From NCBI RefSeq assembly GCF_037975245.1, contig NC_092579.1:2781001-2845000 (forward strand): a stretch of 64,000 nt of DNA, read 5' to 3'. Below, one piece after another: positions 10,905-25,900 of the stretch; within the stretch, counting starts at the first letter, position 1, and every line of letters starts with the position of its first letter. The DNA is from Apostichopus japonicus (lineage: Eukaryota > Echinodermata > Holothuroidea > Aspidochirotida > Stichopodidae). Both the position numbers and the translations under genes were made by a program. Under the pieces are notes generated by a model. The model saw only the letters and a list, made by a program, of their open reading frames with translations, was not told the origin of the DNA and ran no database searches.

Positions 10905-13900
10905 GTAAAACAGATGATATTTGTTTAAAAAGTGGACTAATGTCGATTCATTTGAAGTCAGTAATGCCTGTCACTGCTATACTGCAGACAGTGTTGTGGA
11001 TAGGGTAGGCCTAACTTAGCCTAAGTACAGTAATTCGTACATCTCAACTGCGTTAATGTTATTATAACTAGGCTAGTTCTAATATTACTGCAGGCACAAT
11101 GTTAGTCATAGTAGTTACTTAGTCATACTACCACTAGTCTATACATATAGCTACCATCATACTGACCCGGTGATACTATACAGGCCCAAGACCTACCTTG
11201 TTTTACAGATGTAACTTGATAGTTGTAACAGTTACGGTATGGTGGTGAACATTAATTTTGGCGAATCAACTAAATTTGCATAGGCCTACTGTGTTATATA
11301 TATTATGAAGCTGCACCGATAGTAACTGCAGTTACCTCGCTTGTAAGTTACATTGTAAAAAAGATATTATCCCAATTTTAATCTACAAAGCCAAAACAGA
11401 AGAGGCCAAACTTGCCATATGTTATGAAACAATGAAACATCAATTTGGTAAAATATTGCTTGTTATATATCACCTATAGATGTTTTTGTTATTTATTTTT
11501 CAGTTTTAAGTTGTTCAAAGTTTCAAGTTTATTAAAAATCCAGTATCCATACATGAAAGTACATATTTATAAATAGGATATGAAAAACAGTTAAGATATT
11601 AAGCTTGAAATAGCCTGTACTATATGTACAAATAATGAATCAAAAGTTAATAAAGAATTAAAGTAGGTTTTGTGGAACAACACCCTGAATAAATATGACA
11701 GCCCTATAAACGAAAGAATTCTGAAAAACGTACAGTTCAAAATTTTTGGCGTGATTGTCCTATTTCTCAAAATATAATTATTATGTTAAGAAGTGACTTC
11801 AGCTCGTTGTGGAGTGGGTGTTTCTTGTCTCCATGAATTTTGATGAGAAAGCCTTTTGAAATCTCTCATGGCTGCATTGTTAACTTAGTTAATAAGGGTG
11901 TTAACATCTACGCTAAAAATGTTGGCACAGTAACCCAAGGAGGCTCTAATTCTTTTCTGATCCTTTACAAGTAAAAAATAGTACCAGGCAGGAACAGCAT
12001 ATGCAATATGAGGTAAATATAGGTACTAAAAAAATTCCATTCATACTATTATCTTTAAGTATGGCACAATAAAAGGTAAAGTAGAAATGATATAATAAAT
12101 CCTCTTTAAAATTCTGGAAATATGACACAGTTATATGTTATATCAGTGTGAGCATTTCTGAGTTTTCACTTTCAGAATTAACCCCTTTGTTTAAACAATT
12201 TACATATTAATCACCATTGTAAAGCAGTGAACAGTAGTACTGCAGGCTACTCACAATAGGACAATGTTTTCTATCACAGTCACATACATAAACTTGAATT
12301 TTGTGTATGCAAATAACTCAATTACTGTAGTTTTGATTTTTTTGTTTTTAAACTTATTTTCTATAGAAAGAGCTACAAATGAAGGGTTAGCCTCTGAAGA
12401 TTGGGCCCTGAACATGGAAATATGTGACATCATCAATGAAACTGATGAAGGGTAAGTAATTCCTCCAGCCATTATGTGGCACTCTGTTACTGTGGCCGGT
12501 GAATCTTATGTTGAAATTATCTATCTCGGTGCTACACCATTGGCTCTCCAAGAAAGAAACTAACGATAAGCTGCATTGTAGTACTAAAGTTTTTCAAAAT
12601 CTGTTTTTAATAACCATGTTTCACATTTTGACAGATTCACACAGTTTGTAACGTAATCGAGCAATGGTCACCATGACTTCTACAAATGTATTCTTTGAAC
12701 TTTTCCCAAAAAGTCACAGGTAGTGTCAGTTTGTTCATCTCAACTGGCAGTTAGCAATAATGATGTTACACTAGGCTATACATGTTGATGTTTGTCGTAA
12801 AGAAATACCTCTTGTGGTTGAAAATTTTGAAAAACAGCACATTTGATGGCAGGAAATGTCATGCTATAATGACAAGCATTACCAGCCCTTTAAGTCTTTA
12901 CTCACCATATAAACTTTCATCTCATACTGTAAATTTATATTCTTTGAGGAAACATGTCTGGTTCATAACTGACACTGTTCAATATTTTGCTGCACGATCC
13001 ACACTCTAGTAACATCTTTAAAATGCGTTTGCCCTTTCTTTGGTTAAAACCCATTTTGATTTGATTCTGATAGACATCACTTCTGGACTCTTAAAATCCC
13101 AAAATAGTGTAACCTGTGTAGGTCATCAACAGGCTTCAATAGCCAGTGGATGTTGCCATTTGCCAGTAGAAGAAAATGTACCTACTGTAGGCATTTTTTA
13201 TTCTGCCAGTAGACATCAAACACATATTTACACAATACATGGTAAGTTGGTTAGCAATAGTCAATAGTTTTGTGAATTATGCAAAGTTTTTTGAGTTTGT
13301 GGTAAAATTGTCAAACGAGAGTGGCATTGCATTTCAAATCATGGATGGGTGCTGCTGGACCCTCTTCAAAAATTACTACCCTCATTGCATTATTAGAGCC
13401 CCATGACATATAAAAAAGTATTGTCTTGTGGAGTTAGGTCAACTTAAAAGTGCCAAAATATTTAATTTTGGTATTTTTTGCTTAAAAAATTTGGTATTTT
13501 TGGTGATAAATTATTGTCATTTTTTTATTTGTTATTATGTCCAGTCCAAACAATACAAAATACTGATTACAATGCTTCCTGTAATTTGTAAGTTATGCAG
13601 TGCTAAAGTTGCTATTTCAATGCTGCGATTCAGCATGAGGATGGGTTTTAAAGCCTTTTATTTTCAACGTAACCATGTGAGAGCTGTAAGATTTTTTACT
13701 TTAATTATAAATGTAAAGTTCTACCAATTTAAGAAATTTCAGGGTTCTAGCTTTTCTCAGTACTAATTTATGAGCTTGTAAGTTGCTCCGATGTACAAAA
13801 GAGGTCGTCTTTGACAGCCAGTATCTTTTTCTAGGAGAGATATGTAGTACCACCCTGTGGGTATAAAAGATTTCAGGAGTGTTTTGCCTTATTTTTAACT

Positions 13901-16900
13901 GAAAAAGTCCTCAAAGTTTACGATTTTGACAAAGAACTAGGCTGGAGACCTACAGTATTGGTATATAGGTTGCAGACCTACAGTATTGGTATACTATAGG
14001 CTACAGACCTACAGTATTGTTATAGGCTGCAGACCTACAGTATTACTGTATAGACCTGTATATAAGATAGGCTGCAGACCTGCGGTATTGGTATATATAA
14101 GCTGCTGTACATTTCTGACTGGTCTGCATGTTGGTAGTTTAGATGAAAATGGAATCTTTCATTTAAAAATCCTTTGGTTGTCTGTCTTAAACTTTGAACC
14201 ACACTTGAGAGGAAATATTTTTTATTTCAATGAAGGCCCAACGAACATGTACGAATAAAAAGTACAGTAAGTAGTGTTTGCACTTTGCTCATTTCCTGGA
14301 TCTTGTTTAAAGATGATCTTAAATGATCAAAGTTTAGATCTGTTTTTATCAAGAAAAGATTTAGTACTTCTGTACTATCAGTCTAATACCAGAGCACTGT
14401 ATGCATTTACGGAGCTTTTCTCATTTAACTGTACATTCCCTACTGGATTTGAGAAATAGCAAACTCTGATTGAGAACACAGAATACATGTTAGAAGGTTG
14501 AGCACTGGTTGGAAGAGAGCATGTTATGTTGCTATTGCTGATATTCATATTGATGCAGTGGTAATATGGGGATTTAAGTTTTGCTGCTTATAAATAATAA
14601 TAATTCATACTAGTGAAAATGAAACCAAGATTATTAAGCAAGTCAGCAAAGGTGCAGGAAGACACAAATGATTCCATTAGCATGTGCAACTTGTTTGAGA
14701 CAAGTAACTTACAGTCTGCAGACAGTTCAGTGTATCATGTAGAGTGGTGTGACTGGGTAATACTAATAACCATAGGATCACTTCAGTGTTGTGAACCAGC
14801 ACTTCCTTCTACAGACTTAAAGGATTGGTTCAGGTGTTTGACATGTCTATTTCGTATGAAAGAGCACAAAAAGACAAAAAGAACAGTGAAGAAACTATCG
14901 TGATAGCATGCTCTGTTAAGGAGATATGACACTTTGAAGATATCAAAATTTCTTTGAAAATGACTGGTTTAGAAAGACTAACTGTGAGGGTGTGATGTCA
15001 CATCCTCACTTCCTTAACATGTGTGAATATATTTCTTAAAAAATTATTTACATTTTTTAACACATTTGAAAATAATATAATCAAAAATTCTTCAGATGTT
15101 TCATCTCAAATACTTCCTTTGACAAATATGAGATCTCCTGACATATCTTTTGGTTGAAAGTCATGAAATCTCACAAAATATTTAGAAAAAAAACAAAGAC
15201 TTTTCAGGAATGTGAGGATGCGACATCACAGCTAGTCAGATTTCAGCAGTTTCTACACAATCTGATAAAACTTTACACTTGAATATCTCCTTAACCGAAA
15301 AAGATATTTGAACAGTTTCTTCACAATTGTGTTTCTTTTATTGTCCTCTTTCATATAACGTTAACATGTATAACAACTGAACCAATCCTTTAAGATAGCA
15401 GGTGACAATAATTGTTGAAAGGGGATTTTTAATTTTTACTCATATTTTGGTGCTTTTTTAGGTCAGAATGCAGAGTTACTCTGTATTCTAATTGTGTGCC
15501 ATCACTCCCAGTCCATCTCTCCTCTCCCCACTCCTCCAACTATCCCCTCCCAGCCCATCTCTCCCCTCCCTCCTCCAACCCTTCCATATTGACATTTTTC
15601 ACTAATATGTTTCCCATTCTCAGAGCTACTGTACATGGTCTACAGATATAAAATGATTAACTTCCCATTCCCTCTGTAGGCTCTGACACAGAACTGCCTT
15701 CTCTATGCTTGCTATGAATCCAACATATTTATTCCTTGAATTATGGAACATAATAAACCAAACTACATGAGCATATATATTGAAAAAAAAACTAATTATT
15801 TACTAATCTTGCAACAATTAATTTACAAGCTCAATATAGGTTTACTCAGTGTATGTTAAGCTATAGTGGAAGGTACCTAATCACAAAACAAAAGCATTTA
15901 TAAATCGACATGACATAGACATCACAGTTTGATACAGAATTAAGTGTTTCTCTAGTCTGGAGACCTTGACGTCAAAGCTACCAATTTCCAAGAACTATAT
16001 TAAGAGCTCTTTTTAACAATATACAGTACCTCAAGTTATCAACTGTTAGACTTAAGTAATAGAAAATAGAACAATAGCTGGGGTGAACCTTGGGTATTAA
16101 TACCTTAAAGTGAATGATAATACCTCGACATTACGCATGAAATAAGTACTAAAATAACTATACTACAGTGAACACCAGTCTTCTATTGTGTATTCTTAGA
16201 ATACTTTGCGGTTTATTTTTTCCTTTTTTAAACATGTACTGTAGTACTACTGTACATCACTTTGCTGAACAGGAATTTTGTGGGCTGGAATTGGCACAGG
16301 TTTGCATCTAGGGGCTAAATTTATGCTAGAGGCCCATGTCTCAGGTTTTATACTATAAAAAGCACTATGGAGTGGAGGAGGGAAATGAACGGGGGGGGGG
16401 GGGAGGGTGGGGAGGTGGGAGTGGAGGGATAAGGAGGAAGGAATGGGAAAAAAATTGTTGGTAATGAGAGGATCATGTGAAGGACATTCCATGGGATCAC
16501 TGATTACAGAACCACAGTTGTAATCCCTTGTGGTTCTGAAGATGTTTAAACTTTTAGCAGCATTCCATGCTAATTAGCATGTATAGATTGTAACATTGTA
16601 CTTTAAGAATTAGGTCTGCCGTACAAAAAAAATAAACTACCCAAAATTGTTTTAATGTACAAATGCGTAATTTCATCTTCCTTTAATACTGAATAAAGTC
16701 GAATGGACATGATTCCCAATCCCTTCCAAATGTTTTTATATTTTTTATATTTTTAAATATTTGTCAATGAGCCAGTGGCACCTGGCAAAACATGAAAAAG
16801 ATTTTGAGATGATATATAATTAAACATACATTCTCTTTATGGACTTAAACTGAAGCACATGTATACGATGATACAGATTTCAGTATTAATCATACTGTAT

Positions 16901-19900
16901 GTTAAAATGCATTGGAATTTAACTACGCAGGTGCTGGGTATATGTATATAACTTACAGTAGCTACTTCCAAAACCCCTCAGTGCACATGTGGTACTATCA
17001 AAGACTCTTATAAAGTTTCAACTGTAAAACTAAAATAAAATTAAAGCGATGTATATACATTCTTTGTTATGGAAATAAAATATTTCTCTGTTATGGAAAG
17101 ATGCATGCACGTTTGCCGTTTTTAATGTTGATTTCATTTCATAATTTTTTCATGATTATCTTGTAATTTAGGTTATTATAAATTTACTTCAGTCCCGTCC
17201 TACGTGTCTCTTCTACGGTAGGCACTCCCATCTATTGTGCCCGTGCCTAGAAAATCTCACCGCCCTCTTCCTGATGGATTTACACATTCCATAATTTAAT
17301 TTAAATGCATTTACATTTGCCATTACAGGCCAAAAGATGCGATGAAAGCTATCAAGAAAAAACTGATTGGGAATAAGAAGTGGAAAGAGGTCATGTACAC
17401 GCTGACGGTAAGTTGGTGGGTGGAGGTGGAGGAGGTGTGAAATAGTTGTTTATAGTGTGAGCAAAGTAATTTGTCTCTTCATTTTTCCTTGTATTTTATA
17501 CTTCCATTAAGTAGTATTTCAAAAGGGCTAGTGCTAGTTTCTGTCTATTAGTAGGCCTGCATACATGTACACACAAGGTTCCTTTCCTTTTTAATTTTTT
17601 TTTTTTTTTTTGTATTTTCTGATACCAAATTCATTGGGATCTGTGTACATGACATCTTGTGAGTCATAAAATGATGCATTGTGATCAAGTGCACTATAAA
17701 GAAGGAAATTTGTTTGATGCCACTCAAGTGAAGATCTTTAAGCAGTAACAGTGTGCGTGCGTGTATGTGTGGGTGTGGGTGTATCTGTGAGGATTTGGGG
17801 CAAATGGGTGGAAAAGTGCAGGTCTAGCTAGGATTATAAGACTTTACTACATGACATTTGACATTAACTGACACATTTTGAAATGAATGACACAGACAAA
17901 TTCTGAAATAATGGTACTGTAATGTAACATCTTGAAATAACCAGCATATTTTTAAATTTAAATGTTGCAACATTTGAAATAGCTGATGCATGATAAAAAC
18001 AACTGATTAATCTTTCATGAAGGGTTCAGCAGTTTGTATCAACCAACACAGTTTCATAAATGTTTGCAACATTTTATATTAACTGATCATTGAGCAATTT
18101 GTAGCAAAGGATTTCTTCGTTAGAACCAGAAATGGCAAAATATGGAAAGAAATATGTTGCTCTCTCATATTTAACTTTATACACCAAATGCAGGAATCCA
18201 TTTTAAATTAGTATGCAAATTAATACGTATGGCTTCACAGAGATGTAAATCTCATATATTTGAAGGCTGTACTGCATGGATGAATGTCAGCTGTAGTGAA
18301 TAAATTTGGGCTGAAATTGTCCATAACACTTTTTGAAGCTTGTAAGTTTTGTAAGTATGTCATTGAATACTGAAAATGGTAAGGTTCTGTATACAAAAGT
18401 TATTTTTTAGAATCTGCACATTTGGGTTGCTCAGTTTTGCATGGCAGTTTGCTTCAAGTTGAAATTGAAACTTGTGTTTCCATCAGGGGCACCGTTAAGC
18501 CAACATGAGGAGAGGTAAAACTGGTGCCAAAGGTGAGAATCACAGAAGAACAGACCGCGATACGGCACATATTATTGGTCCGTCCACAATAATCCAGCGT
18601 TGCTTTTTGCTGCAAGAAAAACAACATATGAAAGGAATAAACAGGAGTATTCATTATGGGATTTTGGTTGCAAAGAGTCTTGCACTGCATTACACTGAAA
18701 ACTAAATGCACACAGTTCGATTACACTTGAGACTGTCTTTATGATCTTGAACAGGTACTACACTGACTTGTATCACATAGACCAAGAGGGAAACTCCAAG
18801 CAATAAACATTAGGAACTATACAATTACCTTAGAGCCCAGCTTAAAAAAGTATGCAGGAACTGAGGCAATTCAGATCAGAGCATGCATTGAGTGTGGTTG
18901 ACTAGATGTGTGATATACCGTATATATAAAGACAGTAGATTGTAAACAATACATGCAACAGAAAAGCCAACAGTACAGTAGCAATACTGAACCATATTGT
19001 CTGGAAATCCCCATTAAAGGTGTCTTTTTCATTTGATATTAACTAACTTGCTTTTTTTCCTTTCTTCATAAAATACTGTAGCATGGATATCGTACGCTTG
19101 GGTGATTAAAGAAATTGTTAAAAGCGCAATTTGCCCTTTTGGTTAAAAACGCCTTCTGTTTTTGTTTGTTGAATTTATGGAAATGTGTACCCGTTGCAGT
19201 TCACGCACAGCATTTCATGAAGCCGTTTTACCCTCATACGACTACGTACATAGAGAAAATGCTATCAGATAAATTAAAAAGACGAAGTGACATGTGCAAG
19301 ACAGACAGTTCTTCTTCTTTAATGCTTGTGATAACAAATACTGTCCTGTGATGACAGACTGAAAGTCTTACAGTAATATGGATAGGAAATTGATTGCTTT
19401 CATTTTCAGAATGCCAAGGTATCGTTCTAATTAATAATATCTCTCATCGTTTATTCTTTCCCTTCTTTTCCTTAGGTTCTCGAGACGTGTGTCAAGAACT
19501 GCGATCATCGAATGCATGTGCTGGCTTGCAAACAAGATTTCATTAGAGAAATGGTCAAAATTATTCAACCGAATGTGAACCCTCCTACTGTCGTACAGGT
19601 AATGATGTCAGATCAGATGTAATCTATTTTGTGTAGTCAACCTGTTAATACCGCAAGCCTTTGTGCAAGTCGTCATATTATGGGTGTTCCTCATCCTCGA
19701 TATATCTGTCGGCTGTACATACACTCCAATCTACCCTAGCCTATAAACTGGCACCATAATAATAAAATAATATACATATAATAATAATAACATAATGAAT
19801 GTAATCTGGTAACATTGTTGCAGTCTGCCACTGCCCCCCCTGTCTGCCCCAGTGGCCCTCACTCTCACAGAGAGGGTCATGGGGGGGTCGTTAGGGGCAC

Positions 19901-22900
19901 AGAGAGGATCATTGGGGGGGCAGGGGGAACTGCAGGAATGTCACCAGTTCTACAGCTAAGGCAGATCTGAATGCATACTTTTATAGGAGACAGGTGGGTA
20001 TCATTAAGGGTACATGTACTGCCAATTCCTTACGCATGCTATACCACAATGACTTGCGCATGCCATATGTACCTCAATTTATTATGTTCTACCACAATCC
20101 CTGATGTGTGCCAAACTTAAGTCTCTTATGCATGTCAGACCGCAATCCATTATGTGTGCCATACTTCTGTTGTGTTTGTCACATCTCAGTTTGTTCAGGT
20201 GTATCAAACACAAAATCCTTAAATTCCTCTATTTAACCTTCATAGGAAAAAATTCTAGCTATGATACAAACTTGGGCTGATGCCTTCAAACGACAGCCGG
20301 ACCTACACGGGGTTGTTAAAGTCTACGATGAGTTGAAGCAGAAAGGCATTGAATTCCCAGCCACAGACTTGGATACTTTCTCTCCCATTATCACCCCTAT
20401 TAGAGTAAGTATAGAATACCTATGTTACCATCTTATAAATATTAACCTACAATGACTGAGTATTATACACATGTTTTACTGGTGATTCTTCTCACAAGCG
20501 AATGTAAGGAGTTTTTTCTAACCAGTAGTGTCTGATTGATGACTAGTCCACGTCACTCGTACCAAATACAGCCAGCATTATCCAATCTACAATTAGGCTT
20601 AGGCTTGATCAAACAAACACTCTTTCTCTCTGAGGATCGCTACTTACGAAATCAGTACTAAGCCTAGTAATCAGCTGTTGTATTCAATCCCTGTAGCTTT
20701 GTCGGGAAGACATGTTGGTGAGATATTATTAGCATGCAAACCCTAAGGAACAAAGATCCCAAGATAATTACAATTTACTGATTTCATTCACATGAAACTT
20801 GCAAGCGTTTAACAAAGTTGACATTACCTGTACACTATGGTACAGAACAATTTGTCAGATAAAATATGGATTGCCGTCTAGCTATTAGGTCAAGTATCTT
20901 TTTGCGATTGTCTTTAATTTTTACATGAAAGATGTTTTAATACTTGAAGAGTATTTGGTTACTTTTCAGCATCAATATTATTTGTGATTATGATACTTAT
21001 ATATTTATTTTTAGAGTACACCTGACATTGATCCTGGTATGAATAGGCCGCCTCCATCATACAACCAATCACAGGTAGGTCTTCATAAATTTATGTCCGC
21101 CACTTACCAATTATGTCTGTTTGATATCAGAAGCATTCAGGTTTTTTTTTAAATTTTAGTTTATGAAAACATTTCTCTTTCTGAAAGTTATCAAGTGGCA
21201 AAATGTTTTGCACTTTAAATAATGTCTAGGTTAATTTTCCCCCTTTTCTATATTGTAATGTTCTTATCCTCTTCTTGCAAATGGAAGACCGAATCTCAAT
21301 ACATGGGCAAGCAAGCATCATTGATTTCATTTTGGCCGATTAAGGAGCTAACAGCCCAAACACTACTAGGGCCCTAAAGCTTCTTTCTAGGAGCATCAGG
21401 GTACCAGACCCCCTTGTGATGGTGACTCTTGGTAAGTACTGTAGATATAACTCTCACAGTGGTGTTATTTCTGATATTTTGACATTTTTCTGATATTATT
21501 TTCCAGTCCCCAGTTCCTCCCCCTGCTGTCCAGAGCAGTCCACCGCCTCCTGTTCCTGCTTCTGCTCCCGCCCCCACCCAAGGAGGTACACAGCAACACA
21601 TTGCCAAACTGAAGAGGGACCTCGACATGGTTAACACAAACGTTAAAGTGATGTCTGAGATGCTTACAGAATTAGTTCCTGGCCAGGAGAGCCCGGACGA
21701 CTACCAACTTTTAACGGTGAGAGCATTACATTGTAATGCTTGGTTGTGATTGGGAGGGGTGAGTGGTGGGGGAAGGGGTTGGGAATAGGAATTTTCCTTT
21801 AATTTTTTTACATTTCCATCACTCCTGGCTAATCTGGTCTCTACTTAATGTATGACCTCCCAATCCAACTCGCCTACAAAAGATTTGTTGCATGCAAACT
21901 GTAAAGCACTCCACCCTACCTCTAACGAGTTCAGTAACTATCCTTTTAGATCAGTAAGTTAGCTCTCTAATCAGAATGGTTTTTGTCTCTTCCAGTCATT
22001 CATTAAGTTGAGAAATGGTTGGAAACTTTCGAATAAAATTATTGTACCAATATTAGGTGTAAAAGAAAGGTTAAGTACCCCTCAATGTTACTAACTCTCA
22101 GTATCACTTTTATCAGTTTGCTACAACTCAAAATTCAAGTTTGAAGGAAAACTGTCCTTTCACTGAACTGGCTATAAAATTATATGAATATGTTTGAAAC
22201 AATGGGCTTGTCAATTACGTAGACATTGTCAATAGCCTTTGAGAGAGGGAGGAACTAGATCTATTTTGACCAGGAAGTTACTCATTATGTCATAGGTGTA
22301 AAAGAAATATAAACAGTGGATGCTGGATGTTTATTAATGTTCATAACAGGCTGTAGAACGGGGAAGTAAAAAAAAAATTAGGAAGTGAATGGCAACAGTT
22401 ATAGCAAGATACTTAAATGATTTTGTTGTTATGAAAGTGACAATGATTTGCATTTTTAAGAACCTAATTAGTAACTCCTAAAAGTTTACACCATGTCAGG
22501 GTAATAGTGCATTGCTCTCACTGTCTTGGTATACATCCATGCTCTCACCATACTTAAAGGTTTTCAGATGTTGTTTAAGATGTCATTTGTAGCTAAGTTT
22601 AATCAAAACATACTGCATAATATTTAAACTGCTCTGAATTCCTAATATTAAAGAACCTCAGGAATTTACTTTGACTCGAAAAGACTTGACCTTAATCTAT
22701 TACAATTGTCCTTATCAGTGGTTGTTATTACAACAAGTACATTTAGTGACAGATATTGTCCAAATATATTGCCCAAATACTGTAGTTCAAAGTCTGGAAA
22801 CCATGTAAGCTTGCAAACTCAATTATTTCTACGATAAATGGCTTTTCTGTGTCGCTAACTGTCATAGGATTTGACCTTTCCTCTTTTAAGTGGCTGAGAG

Positions 22901-25900
22901 GGTTTTCCCCTTTCACTAATGACTGTTATATCTGTCTTCAACATTCAGAAGGGTGATTACCTTTGCAGTGATCAAGTTATCTGGTATGGTGTTCTGGGTA
23001 CTTGACTTCAGGACACATTTTCCTCAGTTGCTCTATCAGCACTATTCAATATACAGTATCCCAGTATCCATCATATTACAACATACAATGAACCACCGCT
23101 TCTCATAACATGACTAATAATACAGGATTCATATCCTGTATTATTATATCCTGTATGATATCCTGTACACACATATCCACTCTACAGAGGTCAGACATAT
23201 ATTGCAATATAGCAAAGATAGAATCGTAAAAGTTAAATTATATAAATGTTCCCTCCTGTTTCCCTGTATAGGAACTGAACCAAACATGCCGTACCATGCA
23301 GCAGAGAGTAATGGAACTCCTAGGTCAGGTGACTCATGAAGAAATAATGGGTGAGGATGCATTGCTCTTGGTTGGGTTTCTTTCAAAAGTTGAAAGAAAA
23401 AATAGTTTGAATCATTTCATTCTCAATCTTTGATTTATAGTTTTCTGTTTCACAGATTGGATTATTTTCTGTCTTTGTTACATATTATTTTCTACTTGAT
23501 AAAACATTACGGTCCATTTTATTTGCATATCTCAGGAAGAGACACTGTTTGTTTAATACCAAATGATAGTATATGGACAAATGCCCCATTGTGTTTGGCT
23601 GACAGAATCCATTGTTAATTGTGTATTTACTTCACTCATCACTTCCCTGTCTCCTCGCTACAACTACCCCCCCCCCCTAGCTTTGCGGTGTGTAGAGCAC
23701 TTGCTTACCTTTAAATAGTAACCTTCTCACTTTTGACGGTTCCGTGTCAGTTGCTGTCCCTATGATTCCAATAATGCCATAGAAGGGTTATCATACACAT
23801 ACATAGAGATGAAAACATGTTTGTTTTCTGAATGCTATATCCGCAGGTGAACTCCTCAGGATTAATGATGATCTTAACAATCTATTCGTTCGATACGATC
23901 GACATGAGAGGTACCGCCAAACTCACTCTGGTTCCACACCAGTATCACCATCACAGCCTCCAGTGTCAGCCATACAACAGCCAGTCGTGGCTTCACAACC
24001 TCCGGTAAGTGACACCTACTGGTTCCCGTAATCAAAATAATGACGAAACATTTTTCCACTTGCGTTTATGTTTAAACAAAATTAACCGCAGTATGAATTT
24101 CAGGTAAAACATTTCTTGGAAGAATATTTGCACTACACCAACCAATCTTTGTGTAACCATTTTTTTGTTTCTAAGTTAAGAAAACTGAAAACATTTAGTA
24201 ACTTTTTTGATGTGTTTATGGGATGTCTTTGACCCTAGTAGCCATTTGACATGTTACTATCTACATGATATCTTCCTGGTCACCACTGAAAGGGGAAGTA
24301 TTTATTCACACCTCTTTTGGTTCTTCTTACTTGTGTTTAGCCTCCAGCAGCAGCGCCACCTCCTTCTGCTGCCGAGACTCTCATAGACTTTGGAGAACCA
24401 GCGACCCCATCCCAGCCACCTCCACCCTTGACGCAGCAGTTAGCAGGTCTAGGTAGGTCCTATCAGATGTCAGTCAAATGAAACATCATCCAATCACCGT
24501 TGACCAGTCTTATGTTTCCAAAATTGAGCTAAGAATGGCAGACTGTGAAAGAAAACAATACTTCTGTAAGAAATGAGGAGTTTGTGCATAGAATGTGATA
24601 GTTTTAGACATCTATGTGTGGTAAGTTGCAACTAGGTACCGCAATTTACACCAGTTAAAGTTGACTCCAATAGGAGCATTAGTGAGTATGCTGCAGAATG
24701 TAATGCATTTGTATAACATAGATATTATGTCATTTGACGTGTCACGTGTGTGCCACATATCTTTCTAAAGGGTCAAAGGTCATTTGGAGTCAGCATAGGG
24801 CAAAATGTAAAAATTTCAAAAAAGCTGAATTTCTCCAGAAAACCTCCAGAACCTGAACATCAAAGGAGCTCATATACGCATGGTAGTCAAGCCTTATTTA
24901 GTGTAAAGTGTTACATAATTTGTTGTAGGTCAGAGTCCATTAAAGGTAACAAGGGATCAAAACTTGAAATACTTGTAAACATGATATCTCCAGATAGGAA
25001 AATTGTTTGACTCTCATATTTGGCTCATGCCTTCCCTCAGTATGAGTATAAGAACTGTATTGTTTTGTTTGGTGGAGGTCAAGGGAAATTTGGGGTAATC
25101 AAAGGTCACACTGTTTTAAACCCTTATCAAAACAAACCTTGTAAACTTGATATCCCAAGATATATAGATAGATGATACTGCCCTCCATTTGAGTATTAAC
25201 TTCAGCCAAGGTGATTAGCTCGCAAACTACTCTGGTGGTGTATGGGTTTGTCTCTTGTTCATTGTGGCTTTTTAATATATTTATGAACTTATTTATCTTC
25301 TACATGACAGATATAAATTCATCAAATGCAAGCAGCCAGCTAAATCAAATTCCAATGGCGTCAGGTGACCAACCACAGCCACCATCCAATGATGACTTTG
25401 ATATGTTTGCTCAGAGCAGGCAGACTAGCTACCAAACCAGAGGGTAAGTTAGATCAGTGATTGTAGTAGCTCATATACCTCTCTCCATCTCGGTTAAATG
25501 GTGACTTTAGGCACAAAATAATATGTTTACTCTGAGTAGGGAGACCAGCTACCAAACCAGAGGGTAAGTTAGATCAGTGATTCTAGCAGCTCATATACCT
25601 CTCTCCATCTCGGTTAAATGGTGACTTTAGGCACAAAATAATATGTTTACTCTGAGTAGGGAGACTAGCTACCAAACCAGAGGGTAAGTTAGATCAGTGA
25701 TTGTAGCAGCTCATATACCTCTCTCCATCTCGGTTAAATGGTGACTTTAGGCACAAAATAATATGTTTACTCTGAGTAGGGAGACTAGCTACCAAACCAG
25801 AGGGTAAGTTAGATCAGTGATTGTAGCAGCTCATATACCTCTCTCCATCTCGGTTAAACGGTGATTTTAGGCTCAAAATAATATGTTTACTCAGAGCAGG

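Larger units (their letters stand above)
12452..17328 (+). other. TOM1 intron 2 (4.9 kb)
   Basis: No exon recognised. It contains a tandem repeat at about 13939-14105, a palindromic TTAA-flanked element at 14821-15389, a C/T-rich stretch near 15510-15590, and a poly(G) tract near 16390. ORFs up to 112 codons here show no recognisable domain. Confidence 0.7.

Noticed and set aside
13428-13766. 112-codon ORF in TOM1 intron 2
   Set aside because: No homology recognised, AT-rich composition, and no splice-consistent exon structure.
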